Positions 53,322 through 62,642 of a stretch of 64,000 nt of DNA are shown here, one piece after another. The DNA lies in the NCBI RefSeq assembly GCF_030845995.1, contig NZ_CP132719.1, positions 868,001 through 932,000 on the forward strand. The letters are read 5' to 3'. The first letter of the stretch is position 1. The number at the start of each line of letters is the position of its first letter. The notes under the pieces were generated by a model, which was given only the letters and a program-made list of their open reading frames with translations, ran no database searches and was not told the origin of the DNA. The DNA comes from Geothrix sp. 21YS21S-4 (GTDB lineage Bacteria > Acidobacteriota > Holophagae > Holophagales > Holophagaceae). The translations under genes and the position numbers were made by a program.

Positions 53322-54617
53322 ATGACTTCCGATCACCCCTCGTTCGACGCGCCCGCCCGCTCCGGATCCCCCCTCCGCACCCTGGGCCTCGTGGCCCTGG
53401 GGCTGGCGGCCGGGGTCGGCGGCACGCTCCTCCTGCGGCCCGCTTCCAGCCACGCCCATCTCCCGGAGGCCGCGGCCGCCCCCAAGAAGCAGATGTTCCA
53501 CTGCCCCATGCACCCCCAGATCATCCAGGACCATCCGGGCACCTGCCCCCTCTGCGGCATGGACCTGGTGCCCATCGAGGGGAACGGCGAGGCCGGGCCA
53601 GGACTGGAAGGCCACGCCGCGGTCACCATCGACGCCGAGCGCCAGCAGTTGATCGGCCTGCGGACCGAGACGGCGGCGGAAGGCCAGGTCGGCGGCGAAT
53701 TGAAGACCCTCGGCCGGGTGGCCGTGGACGAGACCCGGGTCCGCAAGGTGACCGTGAAGGTGGAGGGCTTCGTGGAGAAGCTCTTCGTGGACTTCGTGGG
53801 CAAGCCCGTGGCCAAGGGCCAGCCGCTGTTCAGCTTCTACAGCCCCGAATTCGTCAGCGCCCAGCGGGAGTATCTGCTGGCCCTGAAGACGCAGAAGGCC
53901 CTGTCCGGCGGCACGCTCCAGCAGTCGGGGGGCGACCTGCTGGAGTCCGCCCGGCGGCGGCTGCTCCTGTGGGACGTGCCGCAAGAAGCGCTCGATCGGC
54001 TGGAGCGGACCGGCGAAATCCAGCGGGCCCTTACCCTCCGCAGCCCCATCTCGGGGGTGGTGACCGCGAAGAACGTGGTGGAAGGCGCGCGGCTCACGCC
54101 CGCCGACGTGCCCTTCGAGATCACGGACCTCAGCCGGGTGTGGGTCCTCGCGGACATCTACGAGGCGGAATTGGGGCGCGTGAAGGCGGGGCTCCCCGCG
54201 GAACTGAGCCTTCCGGCCGCCGCCGGCAAGGCGCTGCAGGGCCGCATCGCCTTCCTGGATCCCGTGATGGATCCCAAGACCCGCACGGCCAAGGCCCGTC
54301 TGGAGTTCGCGAATCCGGGCGGCATCCTCAAGCCCGAGATGTTCGGGGACGTGACGATCAAGGGGCAGGCCCGCAAGGGGCTGCTGGTGCCCCTGGACGC
54401 GGTGCTGGACGCGGGCGCCACGAAGGTGGTCTTCGTCGCCCTGGGCGGCGGGAAGTTCGCGCCCCGGGAAGTGACCACGGGCACCACCACGGGCGAGAAG
54501 GTGGAGATCCGCTCCGGCCTGGCCGCCGGCGACCAGGTGGTCGTCCGGGCCAACTTCCTGGTGGATTCCGAATCGCGCCTCAAAGCCGCCCTGGCGCAGC
54601 TGACGCACAAACACTGA
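53322..54617 (+). CDS. CusB-type adaptor with heavy-metal-binding domain
   Basis: 431 residues. An N-terminal anchor (TLGLVALGLAAGVGGTLLL) is followed by FHCPMHPQIIQDHPGTCPLC with GMDLVPIEG, the small heavy-metal-binding domain (Cys, Met, His) fused to many Cu/Ag adaptors. The adaptor body has the split lipoyl and hairpin parts (LFVDFVGKPVAKGQPLFSFY, then AQREYLLALKTQKAL) and ends with Lys-His. It links pump and outer-membrane channel and may hand metal to the pump. A hairpin repeat lies between it and the pump gene. Confidence 0.93.
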   Translation: MTSDHPSFDAPARSGSPLRTLGLVALGLAAGVGGTLLLRPASSHAHLPEAAAAPKKQMFHCPMHPQIIQDHPGTCPLCGMDLVPIEGNGEAGPGLEGHAAVTIDAERQQLIGLRTETAAEGQVGGELKTLGRVAVDETRVRKVTVKVEGFVEKLFVDFVGKPVAKGQPLFSFYSPEFVSAQREYLLALKTQKALSGGTLQQSGGDLLESARRRLLLWDVPQEALDRLERTGEIQRALTLRSPISGVVTAKNVVEGARLTPADVPFEITDLSRVWVLADIYEAELGRVKAGLPAELSLPAAAGKALQGRIAFLDPVMDPKTRTAKARLEFANPGGILKPEMFGDVTIKGQARKGLLVPLDAVLDAGATKVVFVALGGGKFAPREVTTGTTTGEKVEIRSGLAAGDQVVVRANFLVDSESRLKAALAQLTHKH

Positions 54618-54636
54618 TTTGGATCGCCACGGATGA

Positions 54637-54725
54637 ACACGGATGAACGCAGATCCGCGCACGAGATGGATGACATGAACCTTACCGACCTGCTTTTCCA
54701 TCTGTGTCCATCCGTGTTCATCCGT
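54637..54725. repeat. CACGGATGAACACGG-family hairpin between adaptor and pump genes
   Basis: gccacggatgaacacggatg and catccgtgttcatccgtggc arms are inverted around about 50 bases. This intact copy shows what the split arms at 40996 and 44904 would look like together. Confidence 0.85.
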
Positions 54726-54756
54726 GGCCCCCGACTCTCTTTCGATGGGACATCCC

Positions 54757-57700
54757 ATGACTAGCCACACCGCCTATGATCCCGAGCACCCGACCTTCCT
54801 CCAGCGGATCATCCGCTTTTCGGCGGAAAACCGCTGGCTGGTGATGGCCGCGTCGGTGGTCCTCCTGGCCATGTCCTTCTGGACCATGCGCCACATCCCC
54901 ATGGACGCCCTGCCGGATCTCAGCGACACGCAGGTGATCGTCTACAGCAAGTGGGACCGGAGCCCGGACCTCGTCGAGGACCAGGTCACCTACCCCATCG
55001 TCACCAGCCTCCTGGGCGCGCCCAAGGTGAAGGCGGTGCGCGGCCTGTCCGACTTCGGGTTCTCGTACGTCTACGTGATCTTCGAGGACGGGACGGACAT
55101 CTACTGGGCCCGCAGCCGTGTGATGGAGTACCTCTCCAAGATCACCTCGAACCTCCCGCCGGGCGTCCAGACCTCCATCGGCCCCGACGCCACGTCGGTG
55201 GGCTGGATCTACCAGTACGCCCTGGTGGACCGCAGCGGGAAGCACAGCACGGATGAGCTGCGCTCCCTCCAGGATTGGTTCCTGCGCTACGCGGTGCAGA
55301 GCACGCCCGGCGTGTCGGAAGTGGCCACCGTGGGCGGCCAGGCCAAGCAGTTCCAGGTGCAGGTGGATCCGCAGAAATTGGCGGCCTACCGCATTCCCCT
55401 GGACGCGGTGATCGGCGCCGTGAAGGGCGCCAATTCCGAAGCCGGCGGGCGCCTGGTGGAATACAGCGGGCGGGAGTACATGGTCCGGGGCCGGGGCTAC
55501 GTCCGTACCACGCAGGATCTGGCGCAGGCGGTCCTCAAGGCTGAGAACGGAACCCCCGTCCGGCTGGGCGAAGTGGCCACCGTCACGCTGGGGCCCGAGA
55601 TGCGGCGCGGGCTCGCGGACCTGGATGGGCAGGGCGATGTGGTGGGCGGGATCGTGGTCATGCGCCAGGGTGAGAACGCCCTCAACGTGATCGAGCGGGT
55701 GAAGGCCAAGCTCGCCGAACTGAAGCCGGGCCTGCCCGAGGGCGTGGAGGTGGTGCCCGTCTACGACCGCTCCGAGCTGATCGAGAACGCCATCCGCACC
55801 GTGAAGCACAAGCTGATCGAGGAAATGATCGTGGTCTCGATCATCATCCTGATCTTCCTGTGGCACGTTCCGTCCGCCCTGGTGCCCATCATCACGATCC
55901 CCGTGAGCGTGGCGCTGGCCTTCATCCCCATGTACGGCATCGGGCAGAACGCCAACCTGATGAGCCTCGCGGGGATCGCCATCTCCATTGGCGTACTGGT
56001 GGACGGGGCCATCGTGGAGGTGGAGAACGCCTACAAGAAGATCCAGCAGTGGATGGACGCCGGCCGGCCGGGCAGTTTCTACGAAGTGCGGCTCGCCGCA
56101 TTGATGGAGGTGGGACCCAGCGTCTTCTTCTCCCTGCTGGTGGTGGCGGTGAGCTTCATGCCCATCTTCACCCTCCTCGACCAGGAAGGCCGGCTGTTCA
56201 AGCCCCTGGCCTACTCCAAGAATCTGGCCATGGCCATCGCCGCGATTCTGGCCCTGACCCTGGATCCGGCCATGCGGATGCTGTTCGCGCGGGTTGAGCC
56301 CTTCCAGTTCAAGCCAAGGTGGCTGGCCTGGACGTTCACCCAGGTGGCGGTCGGCAATTACTACGCCGAGGAGCAGCACCCCATCAGCGTGTTCCTCCAC
56401 CGGATCTACGAGGGGCCCTGCCGCTTCGTGGTGAAGCACGCCAAGGCGACGCTCATCGTGGCCGTGCTGCTGGTGCTCGGGACCATCCCCGCCTTCGTGA
56501 GCCTGGGCAGCGAGTTCATGCCGCCCCTGAACGAGGGGACGCTGCTGTACATGCCGTCGACCCTGCCGGGCCTCAGCCAGACCGAGGCCCAGGGCATCCT
56601 CCAGGTGCAGGATCGCCTGATCCGCACGGTCCCCGAAGTCGCCCGCGTGTTCGGCAAGGCGGGCCGCGCCGACACCGCCACGGACCCGGCGCCGTTCTCG
56701 ATGATGGAGACGGTGATCGTGCTCAAGCCCGAGGACCAGTGGCGCGCGAAGCCCCGCTGGTACAGCTCCTGGGCGCCGGATTTCGTGAAGTCCGCCCTCC
56801 GGCCCTTCTGGCGGGACCGCGTCACCCAGGAGGAGATCGTGGCCGATCTGGACCGCGCCGTGCGGCTGCCGGCCATTCCCAACGCGTGGACCATGCCCAT
56901 CAAGGCGCGGCTGGACATGCTGAGCACCGGCATCCGCACGCCGGTGGGCCTCAAGATCAATGGCGCGGATCTCGCCACCATCGAGCGGGTGGCGGTGGAC
57001 GCCGAGCGCATCCTCCAGGGCGTGGCCGGGACGCGCAGCGCCTTCGCCGAGCGCACGGCCCAGGGCTACTTCCTGGATTTCGTCCTCAAGCGTGAGCAGC
57101 TGGCCCGCTACGGGCTCAGCGTGGAGCAGGCCAACATGCTGGTGATGACCGCCATCGGCGGCGACAACCAGAGCACGGTCTTCGAGGGTCGGGCGCGCTA
57201 CCCCGTGAACGTCCGCTACGCCCGGGATTTCCGCGAGAGCCCCGATGCCCTGAAGCGCGTGCTCATCCCCACGCCGGCGGGCGCGGTGATTCCCATGGAG
57301 GAGATCGCGGACCTGAAGTGGGCCCAGGGTCCGGCCATGATCCGCGATGAGAACGGGCAGATGAACGGCTACGTCCTCGTGGACTTCGACACCGCCAAGA
57401 TCGACGTGGGCAGCTACGTGCAGCACGCCAAAGCCGCGGTGGAGAAGGATCTGAAGCTCCCCGCGGGCTACAGCCTCACCTGGTCCGGCCAGTACGAGAA
57501 CATGCTGCGCGTGAAGGAGCGGCTCAAGGTGATCCTGCCCATCACACTCGTGCTGATCTTCGGGCTGCTCTACGCCAACACCCGCAGCGCCTTCAAGGCG
57601 TCGGTGGTGATGCTGGCCGTGCCGTTCAGCGCCATCGGCGCCTTCTGGCTGCTGTGGGCCCTGGGCTACAACATGAGCATCGCCGTGTGGGTGGGGCTTA

Positions 57701-58080
57701 TCGCCCTCATGGGGCTGGACGCCGAAACCGGCGTGTTCATGCTGCTGTTCCTCGACCTCAGCCACGACGAGGCGAAGCGGGAAGGGCGCCTGCGGACCAC
57801 CGCGGACCTGGTGGAAGCCATCATCCACGGCGCCGTGAAGCGCGTGCGCCCCAAGGCGATGACGGTCTTCGCGGCATTCATGGGGCTGCTGCCCATCATG
57901 TGGAGCACGGGCACCGGCGCCGACGTGATGAAGCGGATCGCCGCGCCCATGGTGGGCGGCCTCGCCACCAGCTTCCTGCTGGAGCTGCTCGTCTATCCCG
58001 CCATCTACTATCTCTGGAAGCGGAAGGACGTCGTGGAGGGTCCCCTCACCCCGGCCTCGCCCGCGCCCGTCCTGCCCTGA
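54757..58080 (+). CDS. CusA/CzcA-family heavy-metal RND efflux pump
   Basis: About 1,107 residues with twelve predicted membrane segments in the RND pattern and two large periplasmic domains. Typical stretches are ISIGVLVDGAIVEVENAYKK in helix 4, GSEFMPPLNEGTLLYMPSTL at the start of the second periplasmic loop, and TDPAPFSMMETVIVLKPEDQW. The Met-rich sites, the adaptor's metal-binding domain and the small YHS-like genes favour monovalent Cu/Ag (CusA type) over Zn/Co/Cd. Proton-driven export from periplasm or cytoplasm to the outside is expected. The start at ATG 54757 is chosen; 54724 (GTG) and 54745 are alternatives in the hairpin repeat region. Confidence 0.92.
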   Translation: MTSHTAYDPEHPTFLQRIIRFSAENRWLVMAASVVLLAMSFWTMRHIPMDALPDLSDTQVIVYSKWDRSPDLVEDQVTYPIVTSLLGAPKVKAVRGLSDFGFSYVYVIFEDGTDIYWARSRVMEYLSKITSNLPPGVQTSIGPDATSVGWIYQYALVDRSGKHSTDELRSLQDWFLRYAVQSTPGVSEVATVGGQAKQFQVQVDPQKLAAYRIPLDAVIGAVKGANSEAGGRLVEYSGREYMVRGRGYVRTTQDLAQAVLKAENGTPVRLGEVATVTLGPEMRRGLADLDGQGDVVGGIVVMRQGENALNVIERVKAKLAELKPGLPEGVEVVPVYDRSELIENAIRTVKHKLIEEMIVVSIIILIFLWHVPSALVPIITIPVSVALAFIPMYGIGQNANLMSLAGIAISIGVLVDGAIVEVENAYKKIQQWMDAGRPGSFYEVRLAALMEVGPSVFFSLLVVAVSFMPIFTLLDQEGRLFKPLAYSKNLAMAIAAILALTLDPAMRMLFARVEPFQFKPRWLAWTFTQVAVGNYYAEEQHPISVFLHRIYEGPCRFVVKHAKATLIVAVLLVLGTIPAFVSLGSEFMPPLNEGTLLYMPSTLPGLSQTEAQGILQVQDRLIRTVPEVARVFGKAGRADTATDPAPFSMMETVIVLKPEDQWRAKPRWYSSWAPDFVKSALRPFWRDRVTQEEIVADLDRAVRLPAIPNAWTMPIKARLDMLSTGIRTPVGLKINGADLATIERVAVDAERILQGVAGTRSAFAERTAQGYFLDFVLKREQLARYGLSVEQANMLVMTAIGGDNQSTVFEGRARYPVNVRYARDFRESPDALKRVLIPTPAGAVIPMEEIADLKWAQGPAMIRDENGQMNGYVLVDFDTAKIDVGSYVQHAKAAVEKDLKLPAGYSLTWSGQYENMLRVKERLKVILPITLVLIFGLLYANTRSAFKASVVMLAVPFSAIGAFWLLWALGYNMSIAVWVGLIALMGLDAETGVFMLLFLDLSHDEAKREGRLRTTADLVEAIIHGAVKRVRPKAMTVFAAFMGLLPIMWSTGTGADVMKRIAAPMVGGLATSFLLELLVYPAIYYLWKRKDVVEGPLTPASPAPVLP

Positions 58081-58088
58081 CGCCCCTC

Positions 58089-58116
58089 TCCCGGGGCAGC
58101 GGCCCCGGGACTTTTT
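58089..58116 (+). terminator. Terminator or attenuator after the pump gene
   Basis: TCCCGGGGC and GCCCCGGGA pair perfectly around four bases and are followed by CTTTTT. It lies directly before the small YHS-like gene, which may therefore receive reduced read-through. Confidence 0.8.
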
Positions 58117-58131
58117 CCCCAAGGAGTTTCC

Positions 58132-58368
58132 ATGTTCTCTGCCCTGCTGACCCTGGCCCTCGTGGCCGCTCCCGGCGCCAAGCCGGCGCCCGCCACCAAC
58201 GCCACCTGTCCCGTCCTGGGCGGGAAGGTGACGGAGACGTCCAAGACCGTGGTCGTCCGCGGCCGCGAGTACCGCTTGTGCTGCGCCGGGTGCGACACCC
58301 AGCTGCTGAAGGATCCCGATAAGTATCTGGATAAGAATGGAATGCCGAAAAATACCAAAAAGAAATGA
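58132..58368 (+). CDS. Small exported YHS-like protein 1
   Basis: 78 residues. The signal FSALLTLALVAAPGAKP is followed by a compact Cys-containing domain: NATCPVLGGKVTETSKTV, then REYRLCCAGCDTQLLKDPDKYL. The pattern of one Cys, then a Cys-rich hairpin and KDPDKYL matches small YHS-type domains used in metal handling. It ends in a Lys-rich tail. A ribosome-binding aaggag precedes the ATG. Probably a periplasmic copper-binding helper of the efflux system; binding is predicted, not shown. Confidence 0.75.
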   Translation: MFSALLTLALVAAPGAKPAPATNATCPVLGGKVTETSKTVVVRGREYRLCCAGCDTQLLKDPDKYLDKNGMPKNTKKK

Positions 58369-58482
58369 GCAAAATATGGCGTCTATAGATCTTTCTGCCT
58401 AAGCGCGGCGGGAGGGCGAGGGGTATGCTGGGCGGGCCCGCAGGTGATCCAGCCTCCGCGGTCTTTTCCAAAGGAGTCACCC

Positions 58483-58743
58483 ATGTTCCATAGCGCCCTC
58501 CTCGCCGTCGCTGTCCTCACGGCCCATCCCCAGACCCAGCCCGCGACCAACACCACGGATCCCGTGTGCAAGATGACCGTGGATGCGCAGACCGGCCAGA
58601 CCGTCACCGTCCGCGGCCGGGAGTACCGCGTGTGCAGCAAGGCCTGCGCGGACGCGCTTCAGAAGGATCCGGACAAGTACCTCGACCGCGACGGCAACCC
58701 CCGCGCATCGCACGACGAAACCAAGCCCCACCAGCACGAGTAA
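58483..58743 (+). CDS. Small exported YHS-like protein 2
   Basis: 86 residues, a paralogue of the gene just upstream. Signal FHSALLAVAVLTAHPQ, then TTDPVCKMTVDAQTGQTVTV and REYRVCSKACADALQKDPDKYL, the classic DPVCKM YHS start. The tail is His-rich (SHDETKPHQHE), which the first copy lacks. The two may bind metal with different ligands. It starts with aaggagt upstream and is followed by a strong terminator that also serves the convergent NUDIX gene. Confidence 0.8.
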   Translation: MFHSALLAVAVLTAHPQTQPATNTTDPVCKMTVDAQTGQTVTVRGREYRVCSKACADALQKDPDKYLDRDGNPRASHDETKPHQHE

Positions 58744-58760
58744 CCAGCGGCCCGGGTCGA

Positions 58761-58794
58761 AAGGGGCGGTCCCGTTAGCGCGGGACCGCCCCTT
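58761..58794. terminator. Bidirectional terminator overlapping the NUDIX stop codon
   Basis: A perfect 14-bp stem (AAGGGGCGGTCCCG with its complement) closes on TTAGCG. The loop contains the stop codon of the minus-strand NUDIX gene. Confidence 0.85.
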
Positions 58795-59410
58795 CCATGC
58801 AGGCCTTCAGAACGTCCAGCCACCCCTTCAGGACAAAGGCCGTGGCGCCCCACAGCGGCGCCTGGGGCAGTTCCAGCCGGGGCACGTCGAGGGTGACCCC
58901 GTGGCGCGTCAGCCGCTCCACCGTCCAAGGGGCGTCCATCAGGGGCGCCAACGGCAGGAGGAGGGCCTGTTCGAGCTCGTGGTCGAGGCAGAACTTCGGG
59001 TGCGGGTCCTCCCAGCGGAAGAACACGGGCGTGAAGCGCACCCGGGCCTTGGCCACGCCGTCCGGGAAGCAGCCCAGCTCCCACAAGCCCTCGGTGACGC
59101 CGATCTCCTCGGCGACCTCGCGCCGCGCGGTGGCCGGCAAGTCCCGGTCCCGCAGCTCCGCCATTCCGCCCGGAAAGGCGAGTTCCCCCGGATGGTGGGG
59201 CGCGCCGAATCCCCGCTGAACGAGCACCAGCTTGCGGGCGCCGGCCGCGTCGCCCCAGAGGATCACCCCCACGGCGGCCCGGCGGGGATCCTCCGGAATG
59301 CGGAGGCTCAGCCGATGGGGATTCGGGCCCAGGTGGGGGCGGCGGAGGCTTTCGGAAATGGCAGGCCACGGAACCGGCGGCGCGTCGTCCGGGGGGCGCC
59401 AGGCGCTCAC
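58775..59410 (-). CDS. NUDIX hydrolase, CoA-pyrophosphatase-like (NudL type)
   Basis: 211 residues from a GTG. HHPGELAFPGG followed by LPATARREVAEEIGVTEG matches the NUDIX box and the extra HxGE-x-FPGG motif typical of coenzyme A diphosphatases. Such enzymes cleave CoA to 3',5'-ADP and phosphopantetheine. Its start codon overlaps the Rel stop by four bases (GTGA), so it is translated with rel. Substrate specificity is inferred from the motif. Confidence 0.85.
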   Translation of the reverse strand: MSAWRPPDDAPPVPWPAISESLRRPHLGPNPHRLSLRIPEDPRRAAVGVILWGDAAGARKLVLVQRGFGAPHHPGELAFPGGMAELRDRDLPATARREVAEEIGVTEGLWELGCFPDGVAKARVRFTPVFFRWEDPHPKFCLDHELEQALLLPLAPLMDAPWTVERLTRHGVTLDVPRLELPQAPLWGATAFVLKGWLDVLKACMEGAVPR

Positions 59411-61632
59411 TTGATCTTCCCGAAGACCGAGCCCCTCACCCGCTCCACGGTGTAGACGCCGCGGATCCGGCGGAGGCCGGCCATCAGCTCCACGAGGTGC
59501 GCCCGGTCCCGGACCCGGAGGGCGATGTGGAACAGGCCCGCGCCCTCTTCCGTGGCCGATCCGTGGAAGCGCTGGACGTTGATGCCCACCCGCTGGATGC
59601 CTTCCGAGATCGCGGCCACCATCCCGGGGCGGTCCTCGGTGGTGAGGGCGATCTCCGTGTCGTAGAGCTCGGTGCCGTGCTTGCCCCAGGCCACGTTCAC
59701 CCGGCGCTCGGGATGGAGGGTGGCGGTGTTCAGCTGGGGACAGTCCGCCCGGTGGATGGCCGTGCCGCGGGCGCGGGTGATGTAGCCCACCACCTCGTCC
59801 CCCCAGATGGGCTTGCAGCAGGCGGCCAGGGCGTAGAGGATCCCGGCGGTGTCGCCGACCACCACGGAATCCATCAGGTTGGAGGTGTTCTCCTTGGGCT
59901 TGGCCCGCTGGGGCTCGGGCACCAGGGGATCCAGCAGCTTGTGGACGGTCACCCGGCCGAAGCCCAGGGCGGCGTAGGCCGCGTCCCAGTTGGCCAGCTT
60001 CAGTTCGGCCAGCCGGACGTCCAGCTTGGCCTGGGATTCGGGATCGTCCAGCCGGATGCCCCGGTTGCGGGCGTCCCGCTCCAGCCGCTCGCGGCCCAGG
60101 GTGACGGCGTGGGCGCGCTCCTCCTCGCGGATGAACGCCTGGATGCGGCTCTTGGCGCCCGCGGACTTGACGAAGCCCAGCCAGTCGCGGCTGGGGCGGT
60201 GGTCGGGGCGGGTGAGGATCTCCACCCGATCGCCGTTCTGGAGGGTGTGCTTGAGGGGCACCATCCGGCCGTTGACCTTGGCGCCCACGCACCGGTGGCC
60301 CACCTGGGTGTGGATGGCGTAGGCGAAATCGACGGGGGTGCTGCCCTCCACCAGGCTGCGGAGGTCGCCCTTGGGCGTGAACACCTGGATGCGGCCGAAG
60401 GTGAGCTCCCCCTTGAGGTTGGCCACCAGGTCGCGGCTGTCCTGGGCGTCCTGATGCAGTTCCACCATCCGGCGGAGGAAGGCCACCTGGTTGATCTCGG
60501 AGCGGTTGGCGATCCGGCCGTCCTTGTAGGTCCAGTGGCTGGCGATGCCGGCCTCGGCGTGGAGGTGCATCTCCTCCGTGCGGATCTGGACCTCGAAGAT
60601 GTCGCCCGAGCTCATCAGCACCGTGGTGTGGATGCTCTGGTAGCCGTTCTCCTTGGGCAGGCTGATGTAGTCCTTGAACTTGCCGGGCACCGGCCGGTAC
60701 AGCCCGTGGACCAGGCCCAGCGCCGTGTAGCAGCTGGCCCGGTCGGGACAGATGATCCGGTAGGCCAGCCAGTCGTGGATGTCCTCGAAGCCCTTGGCCT
60801 GGGCGCCCATCTTCTTCCAGATGCCGTACAGGTGCTTGATCCGGCCGTAGACCTGGGCCGAGATCCCCTGCTGGCGGAGGATGGCCTGGAGCGAGCCGTG
60901 GATCTCCTGGATGGTGGCGTGGAGCTTGATCCGCTTGGCCTCGACAGCCGCGCGCAGCTCCTCGTGGGCGACGGGCTCCAGCTGGCGGAAGGCCAGATCC
61001 TCCAGTTCGAGGCGGACCGCGCCCATGCCCAGGCGGTTGGCCAGCGGGGCGTACAGCTCCAGGGTCTCGCGGGAGATCCGCCGGCGCTTCTCCTCCTCCA
61101 TGACGCCGAGGGTCTTCATGTTGTGCAGCCGGTCCGCCAGCTTCACCAGCAGGACGCGCACGTCCTTGCCCATGGCCACCAGCAGCTTGCGGACGTTCTC
61201 CGCGTTGAGCAGGTGCTTGTCCGTGAAGGCCAGCTTGCTCATCTTGGTGAGGCCGTCGACGATCTCGCCGATCTCCTCCCCGAACTGGGCCTTCAGCTGG
61301 GGAAGGGTCATCAGGGTGTCTTCGACCACGTCGTGGAGCAGGCTGCTGGCCACACTCACGGCGTCCAGCCGCCAGTCCGCCAGGCTCTGGGCCACGGCGA
61401 GGGGATGGAAGAAATAGGGCTCGCCGCTCCGCCGGAGCTGGGTGGCGTGCATGTCCCGGCCGATGGTGTAGGCCCGGCGGAGCAGGGCCACGTCGCCGTT
61501 GGGGTGGTGCCGGAGGAAGGCCGCCTTCACGCGGTCGAACGCCCCATCCAGGGTCAGGCAGGCGTCGCCTTCGCAGGCCAAACCCTCCCCCTCGCGGAAG
61601 ATGGGTTCCGGGGCTTTCCCAGACACGGCCAT
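59407..61632 (-). CDS. Bifunctional (p)ppGpp synthetase/hydrolase, Rel/SpoT
   Basis: 741 residues. The N-terminal HD hydrolase domain is intact (YFFHPLAVAQSLADW, then SSLLHDVVEDT). The synthetase domain contains YGRIKHLYGIWKKMG, FEDIHDWLAYRIIC and ENGYQSIHTTVLM, with EVQIRTEEMHLHAEAGIASHW. A TGS domain (VFTPKGDLRSLVEGSTPVDF) and a C-terminal ACT domain follow. Both activities are therefore likely, making this the main stringent-response enzyme. It is divergent from the methyltransferase gene; the CGCAGAT-type half-repeat lies between them. Confidence 0.95.
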   Translation of the reverse strand: MAVSGKAPEPIFREGEGLACEGDACLTLDGAFDRVKAAFLRHHPNGDVALLRRAYTIGRDMHATQLRRSGEPYFFHPLAVAQSLADWRLDAVSVASSLLHDVVEDTLMTLPQLKAQFGEEIGEIVDGLTKMSKLAFTDKHLLNAENVRKLLVAMGKDVRVLLVKLADRLHNMKTLGVMEEEKRRRISRETLELYAPLANRLGMGAVRLELEDLAFRQLEPVAHEELRAAVEAKRIKLHATIQEIHGSLQAILRQQGISAQVYGRIKHLYGIWKKMGAQAKGFEDIHDWLAYRIICPDRASCYTALGLVHGLYRPVPGKFKDYISLPKENGYQSIHTTVLMSSGDIFEVQIRTEEMHLHAEAGIASHWTYKDGRIANRSEINQVAFLRRMVELHQDAQDSRDLVANLKGELTFGRIQVFTPKGDLRSLVEGSTPVDFAYAIHTQVGHRCVGAKVNGRMVPLKHTLQNGDRVEILTRPDHRPSRDWLGFVKSAGAKSRIQAFIREEERAHAVTLGRERLERDARNRGIRLDDPESQAKLDVRLAELKLANWDAAYAALGFGRVTVHKLLDPLVPEPQRAKPKENTSNLMDSVVVGDTAGILYALAACCKPIWGDEVVGYITRARGTAIHRADCPQLNTATLHPERRVNVAWGKHGTELYDTEIALTTEDRPGMVAAISEGIQRVGINVQRFHGSATEEGAGLFHIALRVRDRAHLVELMAGLRRIRGVYTVERVRGSVFGKIK

Positions 61633-61710
61633 GTCCGAGTGTCGCGCAGAGGCCGGGTCGATGCCAGGCGGAAGTGCGGGAAACAGGAGGGAAGGATTTC
61701 GAGTTGGAAC

Positions 61711-61735
61711 CGCAGATGCCGCAGATGGCGCAGAT
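61711..61735. repeat. Half of a CGCAGAT-family repeat
   Basis: aaccgcagatgccgcagatg resembles the left arm of the S46 spacer hairpins. No right arm is visible nearby. Confidence 0.6.
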
Positions 61736-61754
61736 GCGTGAAAGACTCTTGGAC

Positions 61755-62615
61755 ATGACGCGCCGCGGGACCCCCGACCACGCCCCCAGCTACAAAGGCT
61801 GGGCCCGGCCGGGGCCTGTCCCGCCCGGAGGGATGGAACCGGAAGCCGGCGAGACTCTGGACGGCCTCTGCGGGCATTGGCGGATCTTCCAGCTGGCCAA
61901 GGGGAACCGCTTCAGCGTCGACGACCTGGTGACGGCCTGGTACGCCACCACGTGGTGTCCCCGGGCGGACCGCATCGCCGACCTGGGCTCGGGAATCGGG
62001 AGCGTGGCGCTGCTGTCCGCCTGGCGTTGTCCCGGCGCGGAGGTGCACACCGTCGAGGCCCAGGAGGCGAGCTTCCGGCTGGCGGGCAAAAGCATCCGCT
62101 ACAACGGCCAGGCGCACCGGATCTTCCCCCGGCTGGGCGACCTGCGGGATCCAGCCCTGTTCGAGGATCAAGCGCCCTTCGACCTGGTGACGGGAACGCC
62201 GCCCTACTGGCCGGAGGGCCAGCGGCTGCCCGCCGCCCATCCCCAGTCCGTTCCCGCCCGGTTGGAGGTGCGCGGGAGCATCGCCGACTACGCGGCCGCG
62301 GCCGCGCGGATCCTGGCGCCCGGGGGAATCTTCGCCTGCGTCTTCCCCAACGACCAGCGGGAGCGCGCCCTGGCGGCGCTGGGCGACGCCGGCCTGCTCT
62401 GCCTCCATCGCCGGGAGATCGTGTTCAAGGAGGGCGAGCCCTACGGCCTGGACGTCTTCGCCGCCGGCCGCCGGGGCGACTATCCGGCGGACTTCGAGAT
62501 CCGGGCCGCGTGCCCCGAGGTCGAGGCCCCCATCCTCATCCGCCGCGCGGACGGCAGCGTGGATCCCGGGATCGCGAGGGTGAGGCTCGCGGTGGGATTC
62601 CCGCCGGGGCTGTGA
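61755..62615 (+). CDS. TrmN6-like tRNA adenine N6-methyltransferase
   Basis: About 286 residues. FQLAKGNRFSVDDLVTAWYA precedes the SAM-binding motif RIADLGSGIGSVALLSA, and the catalytic motif is GTPPYWPEG, a variant of NPPY seen in adenine N6-methyltransferases. Layout and length match the family of E. coli TrmN6 (tRNA1Val A37). I chose the ATG at 61755, after the repeat-derived sequence; longer starts at 61734 or 61674 would translate the repeat. The target is inferred from the family. Confidence 0.8.
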   Translation: MTRRGTPDHAPSYKGWARPGPVPPGGMEPEAGETLDGLCGHWRIFQLAKGNRFSVDDLVTAWYATTWCPRADRIADLGSGIGSVALLSAWRCPGAEVHTVEAQEASFRLAGKSIRYNGQAHRIFPRLGDLRDPALFEDQAPFDLVTGTPPYWPEGQRLPAAHPQSVPARLEVRGSIADYAAAAARILAPGGIFACVFPNDQRERALAALGDAGLLCLHRREIVFKEGEPYGLDVFAAGRRGDYPADFEIRAACPEVEAPILIRRADGSVDPGIARVRLAVGFPPGL

Positions 62616-62642
62616 GGCGGAGTCGGATCCGAAAAATAAAAG

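Noticed and set aside
59411-61756. Upstream extension of the NUDIX frame across rel
   Set aside because: The reading frame is open only because of base composition; Rel/SpoT is certain in the other frame and NUDIX similarity begins at 59410.
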